This document shows, one piece after another, positions 43,370 to 52,607 of a stretch of DNA of 60,364 nucleotides. The notes under the pieces were generated by a model. The model did not search any database, was not told the DNA's origin, and was given only the letters and a program-made list of their open reading frames with translations. The stretch spans positions 100,634 through 160,997 of the forward strand of contig JAENZJ010000005.1 in the NCBI GenBank assembly GCA_016841325.1, in the 5' to 3' direction. The position numbers were made by a program, and so were the translations under genes. The DNA comes from Thermincola carboxydiphila (GTDB taxonomy: Bacteria; Bacillota; Thermincolia; Thermincolales; UBA2595). Numbering within the stretch: the stretch's first letter is position 1; each line of letters opens with the position of its first letter.

Positions 43370-43398
43370 TTGAGTAGTACTAAAAATAATAGTATAAT
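43370..43398 (+). promoter_or_regulatory. Promoter of first multiheme cytochrome gene
   Basis: TTGAGT (43370-43375), 17-base spacer, TATAAT (43393-43398). The surrounding bases (TTGTC, AATTATTGAGTAGTACT, AGTATAATAT) recur almost unchanged before the second cytochrome gene. The AGTAGTACT element covers the -35 box and could be a regulator site. About 185 bases of leader follow before the start codon; no gene was seen in it. Confidence 0.75.
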
Positions 43399-43512
43399 AT
43401 TCCAAGAGGGAAACATATCAATATCTTTCCAGCTTGTAATTCCATTGATTAAAAACATTTCCGTTACTTCATTGCAAAAACCATTAGAAAAAATAATTGA
43501 ATCACTATTTGC

Positions 43513-43522
43513 GGGGGGGGGG
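43513..43522 (+). repeat. G10 homopolymer tract in cytochrome leader
   Basis: Ten consecutive G residues about 60 bases before the GTG start. The frame of the cytochrome gene is open through this tract up to about 43497, so length changes would alter any upstream-initiated product as well as leader RNA structure. Confidence 0.7.
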
Positions 43523-43583
43523 ATTTACTTTACAAAAGTCTGACAGAGCTAAAAAAACTGTTGGGAGAAAGGGAGGTTATCTG

Positions 43584-46500
43584 GTGAATATATCTAAACG
43601 AAGAGCAGCAATTATTTTTATTTTGGCAGCGCTGCTGGTCGTATCAGTTGTCTCCACCGTTATAGCTGTGGAATCCTCTGAACCGATTGTTGCGGCATTT
43701 TCGCCCGCAGATGGGACGCAATTTAATTCCGGCAGAGTTAACATTTCTTTTACGGTTAGTGACCCGGACCTTATTGCATCATCCAATTATTACATAAAAG
43801 TCAATGGCCGGAGTGTTCCGTCTTCAATCAGATTCCGCGGGCACTATGAGTATGACTCCTGTGGAGGAAGCTATTGGGTGGTTGACGGGGAAGACCAGGC
43901 CACTATTTCCGGCACGGCAACCGGGCTTGGAGATGGTGTCCAAAACGTGGAAATCGCGGCATCAGACCGTCTGGGAAATACTGTTGTAAAGACATGGACC
44001 TTCAATGTTGCCCAAAAACCTGTTTTATCGACTTTTACTCCGGCTAATGGCAGCATTGCAGCCGGAGCAGATATAATTTCTGTGAAAGTCACAGACAACG
44101 GGCAGATAGACGAGAGTTCCATCTCAATGGTATTAAACGGGGAAAGCCTTTCAGGAGTGCAGTTTGACCCGGCTTCGGGACTAGTATCTTATGTACCGCC
44201 CGCCCCGCTGGCAGATGGGAAGTATAACGTCAGTGTAACTCTTAAAGATACAGGAGATAACCAGGCCAGTTCTTCCTGGAGCTTCAATGTCTCCACTTCC
44301 GGGCCTCAGGCAACTTTTGCCAATGACGGGCAGGATTTCACCACTTATAAGCCAACACTGAGCATCAATCTGAAGTCGGTTCCGAAACTTGCGGAATCAG
44401 GCCATGTGGTGGAAGTCGACGGCCAGGCTGTTGGGGCAAATTTCCAGTATAAGGGACATACTGAATGGGACTCCTGTGGTGACTATAGCTGGTATGTTGT
44501 TGACAGCTACTATGAGGGTACCCTTACATATGTTCATCCATATCTTACCGATGGGGAGCATACACTTACAGTTAAAGCAAAAGACTCACTGGGTAATATC
44601 TCCACCAATTCCTGGACTTTTGGGGTTCAGCAAAAACCCGTTATTTCCGGCAATCAGCCTACAGGAATAGTTACCACTACTCCAGTCATTAAGGCCACTA
44701 TTTCTGATCCAAACGGTTCGCCCATAGATATGGAAACAATTGTACTGAAAATTGACAACACTGTTGTTACACCTGAAATAATTTATGATAACAGTGAGAG
44801 AACCTCTGTAACATTAACCTATACCGCTGCTGATTGTTCTGATGATCGGGAACATTCTGTTTACCTTGAAGGAACCGATGCTGCCGGCAATACCGTTAGC
44901 AAGAGCTGGACCTTTTACGGTTCGGTAATGGGTACTGCCACCGGTTTTACCAATCTGTATCCCACCGGTACTGTATATACCGCACCGCAAAATGTATCAG
45001 TACACTTTACCGATCTGGAAAACAAGTATGATGTCAATATGGCGAGAATCATCATCGATGGGTACATACCAACGACTTATTACTATGATTCCTGCGGTTC
45101 ATGGAGTGTTGAACACCGGCCCAAAGTATTTGGTGCCAGTCCTGAATATACACTGACCTATACAACAGAGCCTTTGGGTGACGGTGACCACACAATTGAG
45201 ATTACTATCCCTGCTAAAGACGGTGTCAGTCCAAATATCAGCACAACCATGAATTTTACGGTAAAAGTTCCTCCTTCCCTGGAGAAGTATACTCCGGATG
45301 AGGTCACAGGGACAAAAACACCGCAGTTAATTACCTTCTGGTCAGATAACTATGCACTAAAGCCTGACGGTTCAGGAAGTATCACCGATCCGTCTTCTTT
45401 TGGAAATGCTCAGGTCAGCATAGACGGACAGGAGCCGGTAATAATTAAGCTTGACCCGGTTTATCCCGGAACCACCGGAGTCAACACCAGTGGCAGGTTT
45501 ACTTATCGGATTCCCAATGAACTTGAAGACGGCAGGCATACGGTAACATTTACAGTTTATGACGTATTGGGCAATGCAGGTACCGGTGAATGGGACTTCA
45601 TTGTTGACACTGACCTGGGCCCGGACTACCCGGATATGCCCCTAGTACCTCTTGATGAAGATACCTGCCATTCATGTCACGCTGAAGAGACACCAAGTCT
45701 GGGCGGTAGTCACCCCGTTGTTGAGAAGTGTTATATGTGCCATACAGAAAAAACCTGGACATCAGGTTACCTGAATTACTGCTCATTCTGTCACAATGAC
45801 AACCGCGGTGAATATCAGAAATTCTTTACCTGGCGGCATACCGGGGACGGATACTCGACCTTTGAAAATATTGACTTTATTAAACATCCTATTAATGATG
45901 CCCATATTTCTGATACCAAAGGTTGTCAAAAATGCCATTCCCGGATTCTGACAGACGAACATAATGGTCCTGACAGGACAGATGCATCAGGAAATGCCAT
46001 GACCTGTGATACCTGCCATATGTCTTCAGATGCCATGGTTAAGGAAGCTATCAGTAACAGGGATTCCAACTGTACGGCCTGCCATGAAAGTGCTGACCAT
46101 GAAACAGTCCATACCGGCGGCACTAATGGCAAATGGGGACTTGACGAGAACTGCCTCACCTGTCACTCGGAGTCCCTGACCGGGGAACACCTGGATAATG
46201 AGATTACCAACCCAAATAAAGGATATACCTGTGACACCTGTCACGGCAGTGCAGCAGGCAAAGCAGCACAGAGAACAATTGCTGCCGGCAGGCTGAATTG
46301 CTCCGGATGCCACACTGACGGACATAACCTGCTTTTTGCAGACAGCGTCCCTGGCGATATTCCCGTTGCCCCGGGATTTGGATGGAGTCTGCCTATGGAA
46401 GCTGCTATATTTACGGGTGAATCCTCAATACCGGGGGGTTATGAAAATGGTCAGGTAGTAATCTCCAACAGGCGCTCCGATGTTACCGCAGAGAGCCTTT

Positions 46501-46694
46501 GGGCCTTCTATAATGATGGAATGACTGCTCAGGGCTGGACACTGAAAGCCGGCGCACCAGCCGCAGGTGCAGTTGAGTTCACGGCAGAATTTGAGAAGGA
46601 AGGCCGGTTTACTACAGTCAACTGTTTTAACACAGAAAACAGGGACGGTACCGGTCCCGATGCAGGATACAGGGTTGAGGTCTGGTACAAATAA
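43584..46694 (+). CDS. Exported Ig-repeat multiheme c-type cytochrome (9 haems)
   Basis: A 1036-residue exported protein. The N-terminus is a signal or anchor sequence (NISKRRAAII, hydrophobic to about residue 32). About residues 35-680 are six or so Ig-like beta-sandwich domains, each ending in a pattern like SWTFNV or EWDFIV. Residues 695-910 hold nine CxxCH haem sites (CHSCH, CYMCH, CSFCH, CQKCH, CDTCH, CTACH, CLTCH, CDTCH, CSGCH). The last 120 or so residues are a haem-free domain (from VPGDIPVAPG to YRVEVWYK) shared with the next cytochrome. GTG 43584 follows AAAGGGAGG. The likely job is electron transfer at the cell surface; partners and acceptor are unknown. Confidence 0.9.
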   Translation: MNISKRRAAIIFILAALLVVSVVSTVIAVESSEPIVAAFSPADGTQFNSGRVNISFTVSDPDLIASSNYYIKVNGRSVPSSIRFRGHYEYDSCGGSYWVVDGEDQATISGTATGLGDGVQNVEIAASDRLGNTVVKTWTFNVAQKPVLSTFTPANGSIAAGADIISVKVTDNGQIDESSISMVLNGESLSGVQFDPASGLVSYVPPAPLADGKYNVSVTLKDTGDNQASSSWSFNVSTSGPQATFANDGQDFTTYKPTLSINLKSVPKLAESGHVVEVDGQAVGANFQYKGHTEWDSCGDYSWYVVDSYYEGTLTYVHPYLTDGEHTLTVKAKDSLGNISTNSWTFGVQQKPVISGNQPTGIVTTTPVIKATISDPNGSPIDMETIVLKIDNTVVTPEIIYDNSERTSVTLTYTAADCSDDREHSVYLEGTDAAGNTVSKSWTFYGSVMGTATGFTNLYPTGTVYTAPQNVSVHFTDLENKYDVNMARIIIDGYIPTTYYYDSCGSWSVEHRPKVFGASPEYTLTYTTEPLGDGDHTIEITIPAKDGVSPNISTTMNFTVKVPPSLEKYTPDEVTGTKTPQLITFWSDNYALKPDGSGSITDPSSFGNAQVSIDGQEPVIIKLDPVYPGTTGVNTSGRFTYRIPNELEDGRHTVTFTVYDVLGNAGTGEWDFIVDTDLGPDYPDMPLVPLDEDTCHSCHAEETPSLGGSHPVVEKCYMCHTEKTWTSGYLNYCSFCHNDNRGEYQKFFTWRHTGDGYSTFENIDFIKHPINDAHISDTKGCQKCHSRILTDEHNGPDRTDASGNAMTCDTCHMSSDAMVKEAISNRDSNCTACHESADHETVHTGGTNGKWGLDENCLTCHSESLTGEHLDNEITNPNKGYTCDTCHGSAAGKAAQRTIAAGRLNCSGCHTDGHNLLFADSVPGDIPVAPGFGWSLPMEAAIFTGESSIPGGYENGQVVISNRRSDVTAESLWAFYNDGMTAQGWTLKAGAPAAGAVEFTAEFEKEGRFTTVNCFNTENRDGTGPDAGYRVEVWYK

Positions 46695-46807
46695 TAGCAT
46701 TTGACCATAACTGGGCTGCCTGACACAGGCCGCCCAGTTGTTTGTTTGTCTGATTAACCAGAGAAACTTTGTTTTTAATTTTTTTCTGGCATTTTTTGTC
46801 ATAATTA

Positions 46808-46836
46808 TTGAGTAGTACTGGGATGAGTAGTATAAT
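46808..46836 (+). promoter_or_regulatory. Promoter of second multiheme cytochrome gene
   Basis: TTGAGT (46808-46813), 17-base spacer, TATAAT (46831-46836), inside a stretch nearly identical to that at 43357-43400. The gap between the two genes has no clear terminator. Confidence 0.75.
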
Positions 46837-46913
46837 ATATTTAATTAAGGAAAAGTTTAACAAGTTAAAGGGGGAATTCCATTGAGTGCAGTTTGGGAAA
46901 GGTGGTGGAAAGC

Positions 46914-49900
46914 GTGCCTGCTAAGCATAACATTACCTGGGTATTAGTGATAGCGCTGTTAATATCGATTTCCGGATGGGTTTATGGAGTTGACGCTGAA
47001 GGAGACTCAACCGGTCCGGAAGTGAGTCAGTTATCTCCAGTACCCGGAAGCACTGTTAACAGTAATACTCCCCAATTCAGCCTCAGGTTTAATGATCCGG
47101 CACAACTTGATTCCAATGTAACTGTCAAAATTGACGGACAGGCGGTTACCCCCGCCATTACATGGGACGGCCTGTACAAAGATGTCCAGGACACCTGTAC
47201 AGGTGAATGGTATAAGGAACGGATAGGTGATGACTATACCAAAGGTATTGTTACCGCCCAGCTGCAGCAATTGAACAAAGGAGAACACACGATTTACTAT
47301 AACCTGAAGGACCGCCTGGGCAATGTGACAGAAGCCAGTTATACCTTTACCGTTTCTGACACCCAGGCCCCCCAGGTAAGTCAGCAGACCCCAGCCAATG
47401 AAATCACTGATCCAAGGCCTGTCATCAGGGCCAAGGTGAGTGATAACAGCACGATTGACCCCGGCAGTGTTTCCCTTGTATTCAGCGGAAATCCTGTTCC
47501 GGCGGTATATGACCCCATCACATCAATTGTAACCTATACAGTAACAGAAACCCTGAAGAACGGGACATATCCTGTTAATTTAACTGTATCTGATGCCTTT
47601 GGCAATACAACAACAAGTTCATGGAGTTTTACTGTCAATGAAAAAACACCACCTGCAATCAGCGGCCTGACACCGCCAAACGGTGGTGCAGTGAGTACAG
47701 GTACCCCCCTTATTGAAGCAGCTGTCAGTGATATCAGCGGCATAGTCAATCCTGTCTATCTGCAGATTGATGACAGCAGCCATACTGTGCAGTATAACGG
47801 GCAGACAGGTAAAGTGTCATACACCCCGGCAGGCGGGTTAAGCCAGGGACAGCATAGTGTAAGCATGTTTGTCTATGACTTCCAGGGGAATAAGGGTTCG
47901 GCTTCCTGGACATTTACTGTGGAATTTGCCGGACCTGCTGTAACTGATTTGTCTCCTGCCCCGGGAAGCATAACCGATAACGCCAAACCGCAGTTCAGCC
48001 TGAGATTTAGTGATTCCAGCCAGCTTGATCCCAATGTTACCGTTAAAGTTGACGGGCAGGCTGTAGCAACCAGTATTACCTGGGATGGCCTGTATAAGGA
48101 TGTTCAGGACACCTGTACAGGCGAATGGTATAAGGAGCGGGTAGGTGATGATTATACCAAAGGTGTTATTGTGGGCCAACTGCCGGAATTAAAAAACGGA
48201 GAACATACCATTTACTATAAACTAAAAGACCGTCTCGGCAATTTAACCGAAGACAGTTTTACATTCACTGTCTCTGATACAAAGGGCCCCCTGATTAGTC
48301 AACAGACCCCGGCGGATGGAAACGAAACAGGTGACGGGACTCCTGTTATTAGCGCCAGGCTGGCGGATACCAACGGCATTGACACTGAAACTGTCAATTT
48401 AAGTTTAAACGGGAGTCAGGTTAACTTTTCCTATGATATAAACACGGGTGTGGTCAGTTACCAGGTACCCCAACTCCTGCCCCAGGGAACTGTCAATGTG
48501 GAGTTAAGGTGTAGTGACAAACTTGGGAATTTCACAACCGGTTCATGGAGTTTTGACATTAAAGATACGACAGGGCCGCAGGTAACCCTGTTATCACCTG
48601 CACCGGAGGCGACTATCAGCAGTTTCTTTCCGGTGATATCTGCCAAAATTATTGATGAAAATGGGTTGAATACCCAAAATATCTCACTGACATTTAACGG
48701 GAAACAGGTTGGCTCTTATAACCCGGCTGACGGGACAGTTTCATATGTACCTGAAGCCCCCCTTGCCTACGGTGATTATACTGCAGCAGTATTGGCACAC
48801 GACAGTTATGGCAATTCTTCATCAGTCAACTGGAAGTTCTATATCCGTGATCCGGGCCCGCCGGTGGTAAGTGACCTCTTGCCGCCGCCAATGATGGGAA
48901 CAGCAGCAACCAGACCGGTTATTTCTGCCAGGGTTGCTGATTCTCTGGGCATAGATCTGGAAAAATCCACAATAAGTGTAGACCGGGTTTTACTTGATGC
49001 CGCCTTCATACCTGATATTGAGGATTCGGTCGTTTCCGGTACAATATATGCTGTTCCTGATACTGACTTGAGTGATGGATTACATTCTGTAGTGATCAAT
49101 GTTTTTGATATCTCAGGAAACAGCCGGCAGGAATCATGGCAATTTGGCGTAAACTATTATGACATGGTTGTTGATTACACTAATTGTCTCACCTGTCACG
49201 AGGGAGGTGCAGCCATAGAACAGAGACACCTTGCGGTACAAGACTGCAGCAGCTGCCATGGCTCTGATTGCGGTGAGTGCCACTCAGCACACACAACTTA
49301 TTGGCCGCCGCCTGTACAAAATACTCCGTGTTCAAATTGTCATAACTCCGCTGCTGTACATAGTTCTAATGAAGTCCTGCACAGTTTTGCCAAACTCGGC
49401 AGTGACTGCTCGAACTGCCACATGTCTGATTTAACAAAGGAGCATAATGTCTACAGAGAGGGAAGTGGCACAGATTACAGCTGCCAGACCTGTCATAGCA
49501 GCAGTGACCCCCTTGTACAACAGGCTATTACAGATAATAACTTGTCATGTACTGCCTGTCACGGGAATACTGCCGACCATGAAACCGCTCATACTAACAG
49601 TCTTGACGCGGCATGCAGGGATTGTCATTCCACAACCCTGACCGCTGACCACATTGTAAACAGGCCTGACCTGGGATTGAACTGCAGTACCTGTCACGAT
49701 AGTTCTACTTCATCGGTAACAAATGCAGTTAATACAGGTGACCTGCAATGTGCAGCCTGCCACAGCCAGGGTCATGGTGTAACAATTGTTTCGTCTGTAC
49801 CTGAGGACATCCCATTATTGGGGGGAGTGCTCTGGTCAACTCCCATGAAGGCAAGTATATGGGCAGGAGAATCATGGATGCCGGCAGAGTTCTTGGATAC

Positions 49901-50147
49901 CGGGAAAGTAGTGGTATCAGAACGGAGTAATGATATTTCCGCCGGCTCGGTTTGGGATTTTTATGAGCCGGAAATGTCAGTCCGGGGATGGTCATATGAC
50001 CGGCCTCCGGATATGGGATCTGATTTCTACAAAGTAACCTTTACCAAGGGGACGCGCAAGGCGCTGCTGTGGTTCTACGGCGGTGCAGGCCATCAATCAT
50101 CACCGGCAATTCCTGCCGGGTATCGCGTAGAGATAATTTATAAATAA
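46914..50147 (+). CDS. Exported Ig-repeat multiheme c-type cytochrome (10 haems)
   Basis: A 1077-residue paralogue of the preceding protein. Signal peptide near residues 1-27 (ending WVYGVDA). About 30-750 are seven or so Ig-like domains; the first and fifth are near-duplicates, both containing ITWDGLYKDVQDTCTGEWYK and GEHTIYY. Residues 758-950 carry ten CxxCH sites (CLTCH, CSSCH, CGECH, CSNCH twice, CQTCH, CTACH, CRDCH, CSTCH, CAACH). The C-terminal domain (from VPEDIPLLGG to YRVEIIYK) matches that of the first cytochrome. GTG 46914 follows GGTGG; a separate TTG frame at 46883 behind AAAGGGGG gives only 21 codons. Presumed role: surface electron transfer. Confidence 0.9.
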   Translation: MPAKHNITWVLVIALLISISGWVYGVDAEGDSTGPEVSQLSPVPGSTVNSNTPQFSLRFNDPAQLDSNVTVKIDGQAVTPAITWDGLYKDVQDTCTGEWYKERIGDDYTKGIVTAQLQQLNKGEHTIYYNLKDRLGNVTEASYTFTVSDTQAPQVSQQTPANEITDPRPVIRAKVSDNSTIDPGSVSLVFSGNPVPAVYDPITSIVTYTVTETLKNGTYPVNLTVSDAFGNTTTSSWSFTVNEKTPPAISGLTPPNGGAVSTGTPLIEAAVSDISGIVNPVYLQIDDSSHTVQYNGQTGKVSYTPAGGLSQGQHSVSMFVYDFQGNKGSASWTFTVEFAGPAVTDLSPAPGSITDNAKPQFSLRFSDSSQLDPNVTVKVDGQAVATSITWDGLYKDVQDTCTGEWYKERVGDDYTKGVIVGQLPELKNGEHTIYYKLKDRLGNLTEDSFTFTVSDTKGPLISQQTPADGNETGDGTPVISARLADTNGIDTETVNLSLNGSQVNFSYDINTGVVSYQVPQLLPQGTVNVELRCSDKLGNFTTGSWSFDIKDTTGPQVTLLSPAPEATISSFFPVISAKIIDENGLNTQNISLTFNGKQVGSYNPADGTVSYVPEAPLAYGDYTAAVLAHDSYGNSSSVNWKFYIRDPGPPVVSDLLPPPMMGTAATRPVISARVADSLGIDLEKSTISVDRVLLDAAFIPDIEDSVVSGTIYAVPDTDLSDGLHSVVINVFDISGNSRQESWQFGVNYYDMVVDYTNCLTCHEGGAAIEQRHLAVQDCSSCHGSDCGECHSAHTTYWPPPVQNTPCSNCHNSAAVHSSNEVLHSFAKLGSDCSNCHMSDLTKEHNVYREGSGTDYSCQTCHSSSDPLVQQAITDNNLSCTACHGNTADHETAHTNSLDAACRDCHSTTLTADHIVNRPDLGLNCSTCHDSSTSSVTNAVNTGDLQCAACHSQGHGVTIVSSVPEDIPLLGGVLWSTPMKASIWAGESWMPAEFLDTGKVVVSERSNDISAGSVWDFYEPEMSVRGWSYDRPPDMGSDFYKVTFTKGTRKALLWFYGGAGHQSSPAIPAGYRVEIIYK

Positions 50148-50188
50148 GCTGAAAGAGTTTTTTGTTAAAATTAATTTCATATAAGCAA

Positions 50189-50235
50189 AGTAGTGGCTGA
50201 TATATTCCTCCGGTAGGAAAATATCAGCCACTACT
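50189..50235. terminator. Bidirectional terminator between convergent genes
   Basis: AGTAGTGGCTGATAT and ATATCAGCCACTACT pair around a CCGG-containing loop. An outer inverted repeat (TTAAAATT near 50165 and AATTTTAA near 50237) frames it and gives T-rich tails on both strands. Confidence 0.85.
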
Positions 50236-50277
50236 CAATTTTAACACAAAATTATGTCAGAGCACAGTCCAGAATTA

Positions 50278-50862
50278 TTACATATTAGACAACTTGAGCA
50301 GTTTCTCTACATAAACTATATCTGCCTCCTGTTTCAGGGAGCGGGCAGACAGGAGTTCCAGAAGGGTATTATGCTTGCCCAGTTCCTCCTTCATGGAACT
50401 AATATCGCTTTGAATGCGGGTAATACAACCCTTGTTGTAATTAGTAGTTTCTGAAATTGCAGTAAGCTGAGCGGCGTTTTCCTCTGTCCGGTGTTCCAAA
50501 GCGTTAAGAAGCTCCGTATGTTCATTGAGAGTTGACCTGATGTCACTGACATCGGACTTCAGGCCGGTGATATCGGATTTCATATCGGCCATTTCGGACT
50601 TCATATCGGTCATTTCAGACTTCATATCGGCCATTTCGGATTTCATATCGGCTATTTCGGATTGCATATCGGCCATTTCGGACTTCATATCGGTCATTTC
50701 AGACTTCATATCGGTCATTTCAGACTTCATATCGGCCATTTCAGATTTTATGTCTGTTATGTCAGACCTGATGTCGGTGATTTCGGATTTTACCCCACAT
50801 AAATTGGTCTCCATGCCGGAAACCTTTTGTAATAAGAGTTCCAACATACCTCTTTCGTCCAT
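50278..50862 (-). CDS. Coiled-coil protein built from heptad repeats
   Basis: A 194-residue cytoplasmic protein that is almost entirely coiled coil. About residues 28-100 are successive seven-residue units of the type MKSEMTD or MKSEMAD, encoded by a 21-bp tandem repeat. The flanks are also helical (MDERGMLELLLQKVSGME at the front, LLELLSARSLKQEADIVYVEKLLKL at the end). Methionine and isoleucine occupy the a/d positions. It resembles many unstudied bacterial proteins with tetrameric or dimeric stalks; no function can be assigned. AGGGAGGACAAG precedes the ATG. It converges with the second cytochrome gene. Confidence 0.75.
   Translation of the reverse strand: MDERGMLELLLQKVSGMETNLCGVKSEITDIRSDITDIKSEMADMKSEMTDMKSEMTDMKSEMADMQSEIADMKSEMADMKSEMTDMKSEMADMKSDITGLKSDVSDIRSTLNEHTELLNALEHRTEENAAQLTAISETTNYNKGCITRIQSDISSMKEELGKHNTLLELLSARSLKQEADIVYVEKLLKLSNM
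50581..50748. repeat. 21-bp tandem repeat, eight units
   Basis: Eight consecutive 21-base units beginning CATATCGG, differing at a few positions (GGCC or GGTC, GGAC, AGAC or GGAT), followed by two more decayed units. Each unit encodes one heptad of the coiled coil, so unit gain or loss would keep the frame. Confidence 0.9.
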
Positions 50863-51081
50863 TACTTGTCCTCCCTCATAATGTATTTTGTGAGAAATTA
50901 AACAGGCCTGGGTATATTATAACATAAAATTGGGCAAAAATAAAGAACATATGTTCGGGTAAAAATAATTTTTGAGTACTAAATCTATCGGAAAATTATG
51001 GGCATCGAAAAACCGTGCAGGATTATAATCAGGACTGATAGAATACCATAAGAAATCAATTAGGCAAAGGCAGTGAACTAA

Positions 51082-52506
51082 ATGAATGAGTTGAAAAGAC
51101 TTTGCAAAAAATTCACAGAGCTGTCGGAATCTGATATAAACATCCTGGAGCGGGTGTCGGTCAATTTGCCGCGCATATCGGAACTTACAGGAAACGATAC
51201 CTTTGTCGATGCACTTACAAAAAACAAAAAGGATGCGGTGGTCCTGGCATGGGCCAAACCACCGGAACACTCACTTTATTCTGCCAGTGTCGTGGGCCAG
51301 TTGGCTTACCATTACAATGAGCCTGCCGTTTATCATACACTTAAAACAGGTGAAATTAACCGTGATTTCCGCGGTATCAGCCAGGAAGGGGTTCCCATTG
51401 CCCAAACTGTAGTCCCTATTAAAAATGAGGAACAAAAAACAATTGGCGTCCTAATAATGGAAAGAAACATATCCAAAGAGCTGGAGCAGGAAGAAAAGGT
51501 CGGCTTATTGAGTTATACTGCCGAGAAATTAAGCAGTACCCTTATGTCTCTCTCGGTTAATGAGAAAAATTTTGAGGCCTGGATTGGCAACGGAATATTT
51601 ATTCTCAATAAGCATGGGAAAATTACCTATGCCAACAAGAATGCTTCCGGGATATTTACCCAGATTACCGGGAAAGAAGCTCTTGGGTCAAGTTTTCTGA
51701 TATTATTCGCCAGCTGTTTTTCTATTTCAGATGTGTTAGAACACCTGAAAAACCCGGTGGAAATTTATAAAGAAGACCGCTGTTACCGTTTTCAGTCATA
51801 TCCCCTGATTGATGAGGGTAAGTTAAGCGGCTGTGCCGTTTCTACCCAGGATCTGACAGATTTGAAAAAAAAGGAACAGAAACTGAATACCCAGAGTATT
51901 ATTATCAGGGAAATACACCATCGCGTAAAGAACAATCTGCAAAATATTGCAGCAGTTCTGAGGCTGCAAATGAGGAGGTCAAAATCGGACACTGTAAAAA
52001 CCGAGTTTGCGGCCAGTATAAACAGAATTATGTCAATTGCCCTGGTCCATGAGGTTTTTGCGGTACAGGACTGGGATACCACTGAACTGAAGGAGTTTTG
52101 TAAGCGGATTTTGGGTTTGGTGCTTGAAAGCCTGGAATTAAACAGCGGGAAAATACACACCAAAGTAGAAGGGGTTTCTGTCAACGTATCCAGCAGCCAG
52201 GCAATTCCGCTGGCATTAATAATTAATGAACTGGTTACCAATAGTATAAAGCACGGAATAAGTGATGATGGAGGCCATATATTTATTTCTCTTTCTGAAA
52301 GAAACGGAATGATAAACTTAATTGTCTGTGACAGTGGTGAGAAATTGCAGGGACAGCCTTTTTTTGTACAGAAAAAGGGACTGGGAATGCAAATTATTGA
52401 ATCACTTGTCCAAAATGAACTCGAAGGTTTTTTCCGTTTGGAGAAAAAAGACGGAAATACCTGTGCCATGGTTTGTTTTCCCAAATACGCCGGGGATAAG
52501 TACTGA
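51082..52506 (+). CDS. eutW: Ethanolamine-sensing histidine kinase
   Basis: A 474-residue soluble kinase of the EutW type. The first 140 residues form the kinase N-terminal sensor domain found in EutW/PdtaS-like proteins (YHTLKTGEINRDFRGISQEG in two pieces); residues about 165-275 resemble a PAS domain; the dimerisation domain is HisKA_2 type with the phosphoacceptor histidine in IREIHHRVKNNLQNIAAVL; the ATPase part has LALIINELVTNSIKHGI and a G box GLGMQIIESLV. No membrane segment, so it should sense ethanolamine inside the cell. EutV lies downstream. ATG follows GGCAGTG with a weak ribosome site. Confidence 0.9.
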   Translation: MNELKRLCKKFTELSESDINILERVSVNLPRISELTGNDTFVDALTKNKKDAVVLAWAKPPEHSLYSASVVGQLAYHYNEPAVYHTLKTGEINRDFRGISQEGVPIAQTVVPIKNEEQKTIGVLIMERNISKELEQEEKVGLLSYTAEKLSSTLMSLSVNEKNFEAWIGNGIFILNKHGKITYANKNASGIFTQITGKEALGSSFLILFASCFSISDVLEHLKNPVEIYKEDRCYRFQSYPLIDEGKLSGCAVSTQDLTDLKKKEQKLNTQSIIIREIHHRVKNNLQNIAAVLRLQMRRSKSDTVKTEFAASINRIMSIALVHEVFAVQDWDTTELKEFCKRILGLVLESLELNSGKIHTKVEGVSVNVSSSQAIPLALIINELVTNSIKHGISDDGGHIFISLSERNGMINLIVCDSGEKLQGQPFFVQKKGLGMQIIESLVQNELEGFFRLEKKDGNTCAMVCFPKYAGDKY

Positions 52507-52607
52507 AAAAAATTAAAAAAATTTTTTGTATTAAGAAGGATTTTTTTAAAAAGTGCAGAAGAATACTGAAAAGGAATCTCCAGCGGTATTAATACAAAGG
52601 AATATTC

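Noticed and set aside
43358-43543. Short frame in the leader of the first cytochrome
   Set aside because: No ribosome site, overlaps the promoter, and the product has no protein-like pattern.
46883-46948. 21-codon leader frame (TTG start) before the second cytochrome
   Set aside because: It has a good ribosome site but overlaps the true start in another frame and shows no regulatory-peptide pattern; kept only as a note on the start choice.
50581-50748. CRISPR array
   Set aside because: Units are 21 bases, directly abutting, without unique spacers, and in frame with a protein.
50525-50881. Plus-strand open frame over the 21-bp repeats
   Set aside because: It is a repeat-driven shadow (repeating SDFISVI) opposite the coiled-coil gene and lacks a ribosome site.
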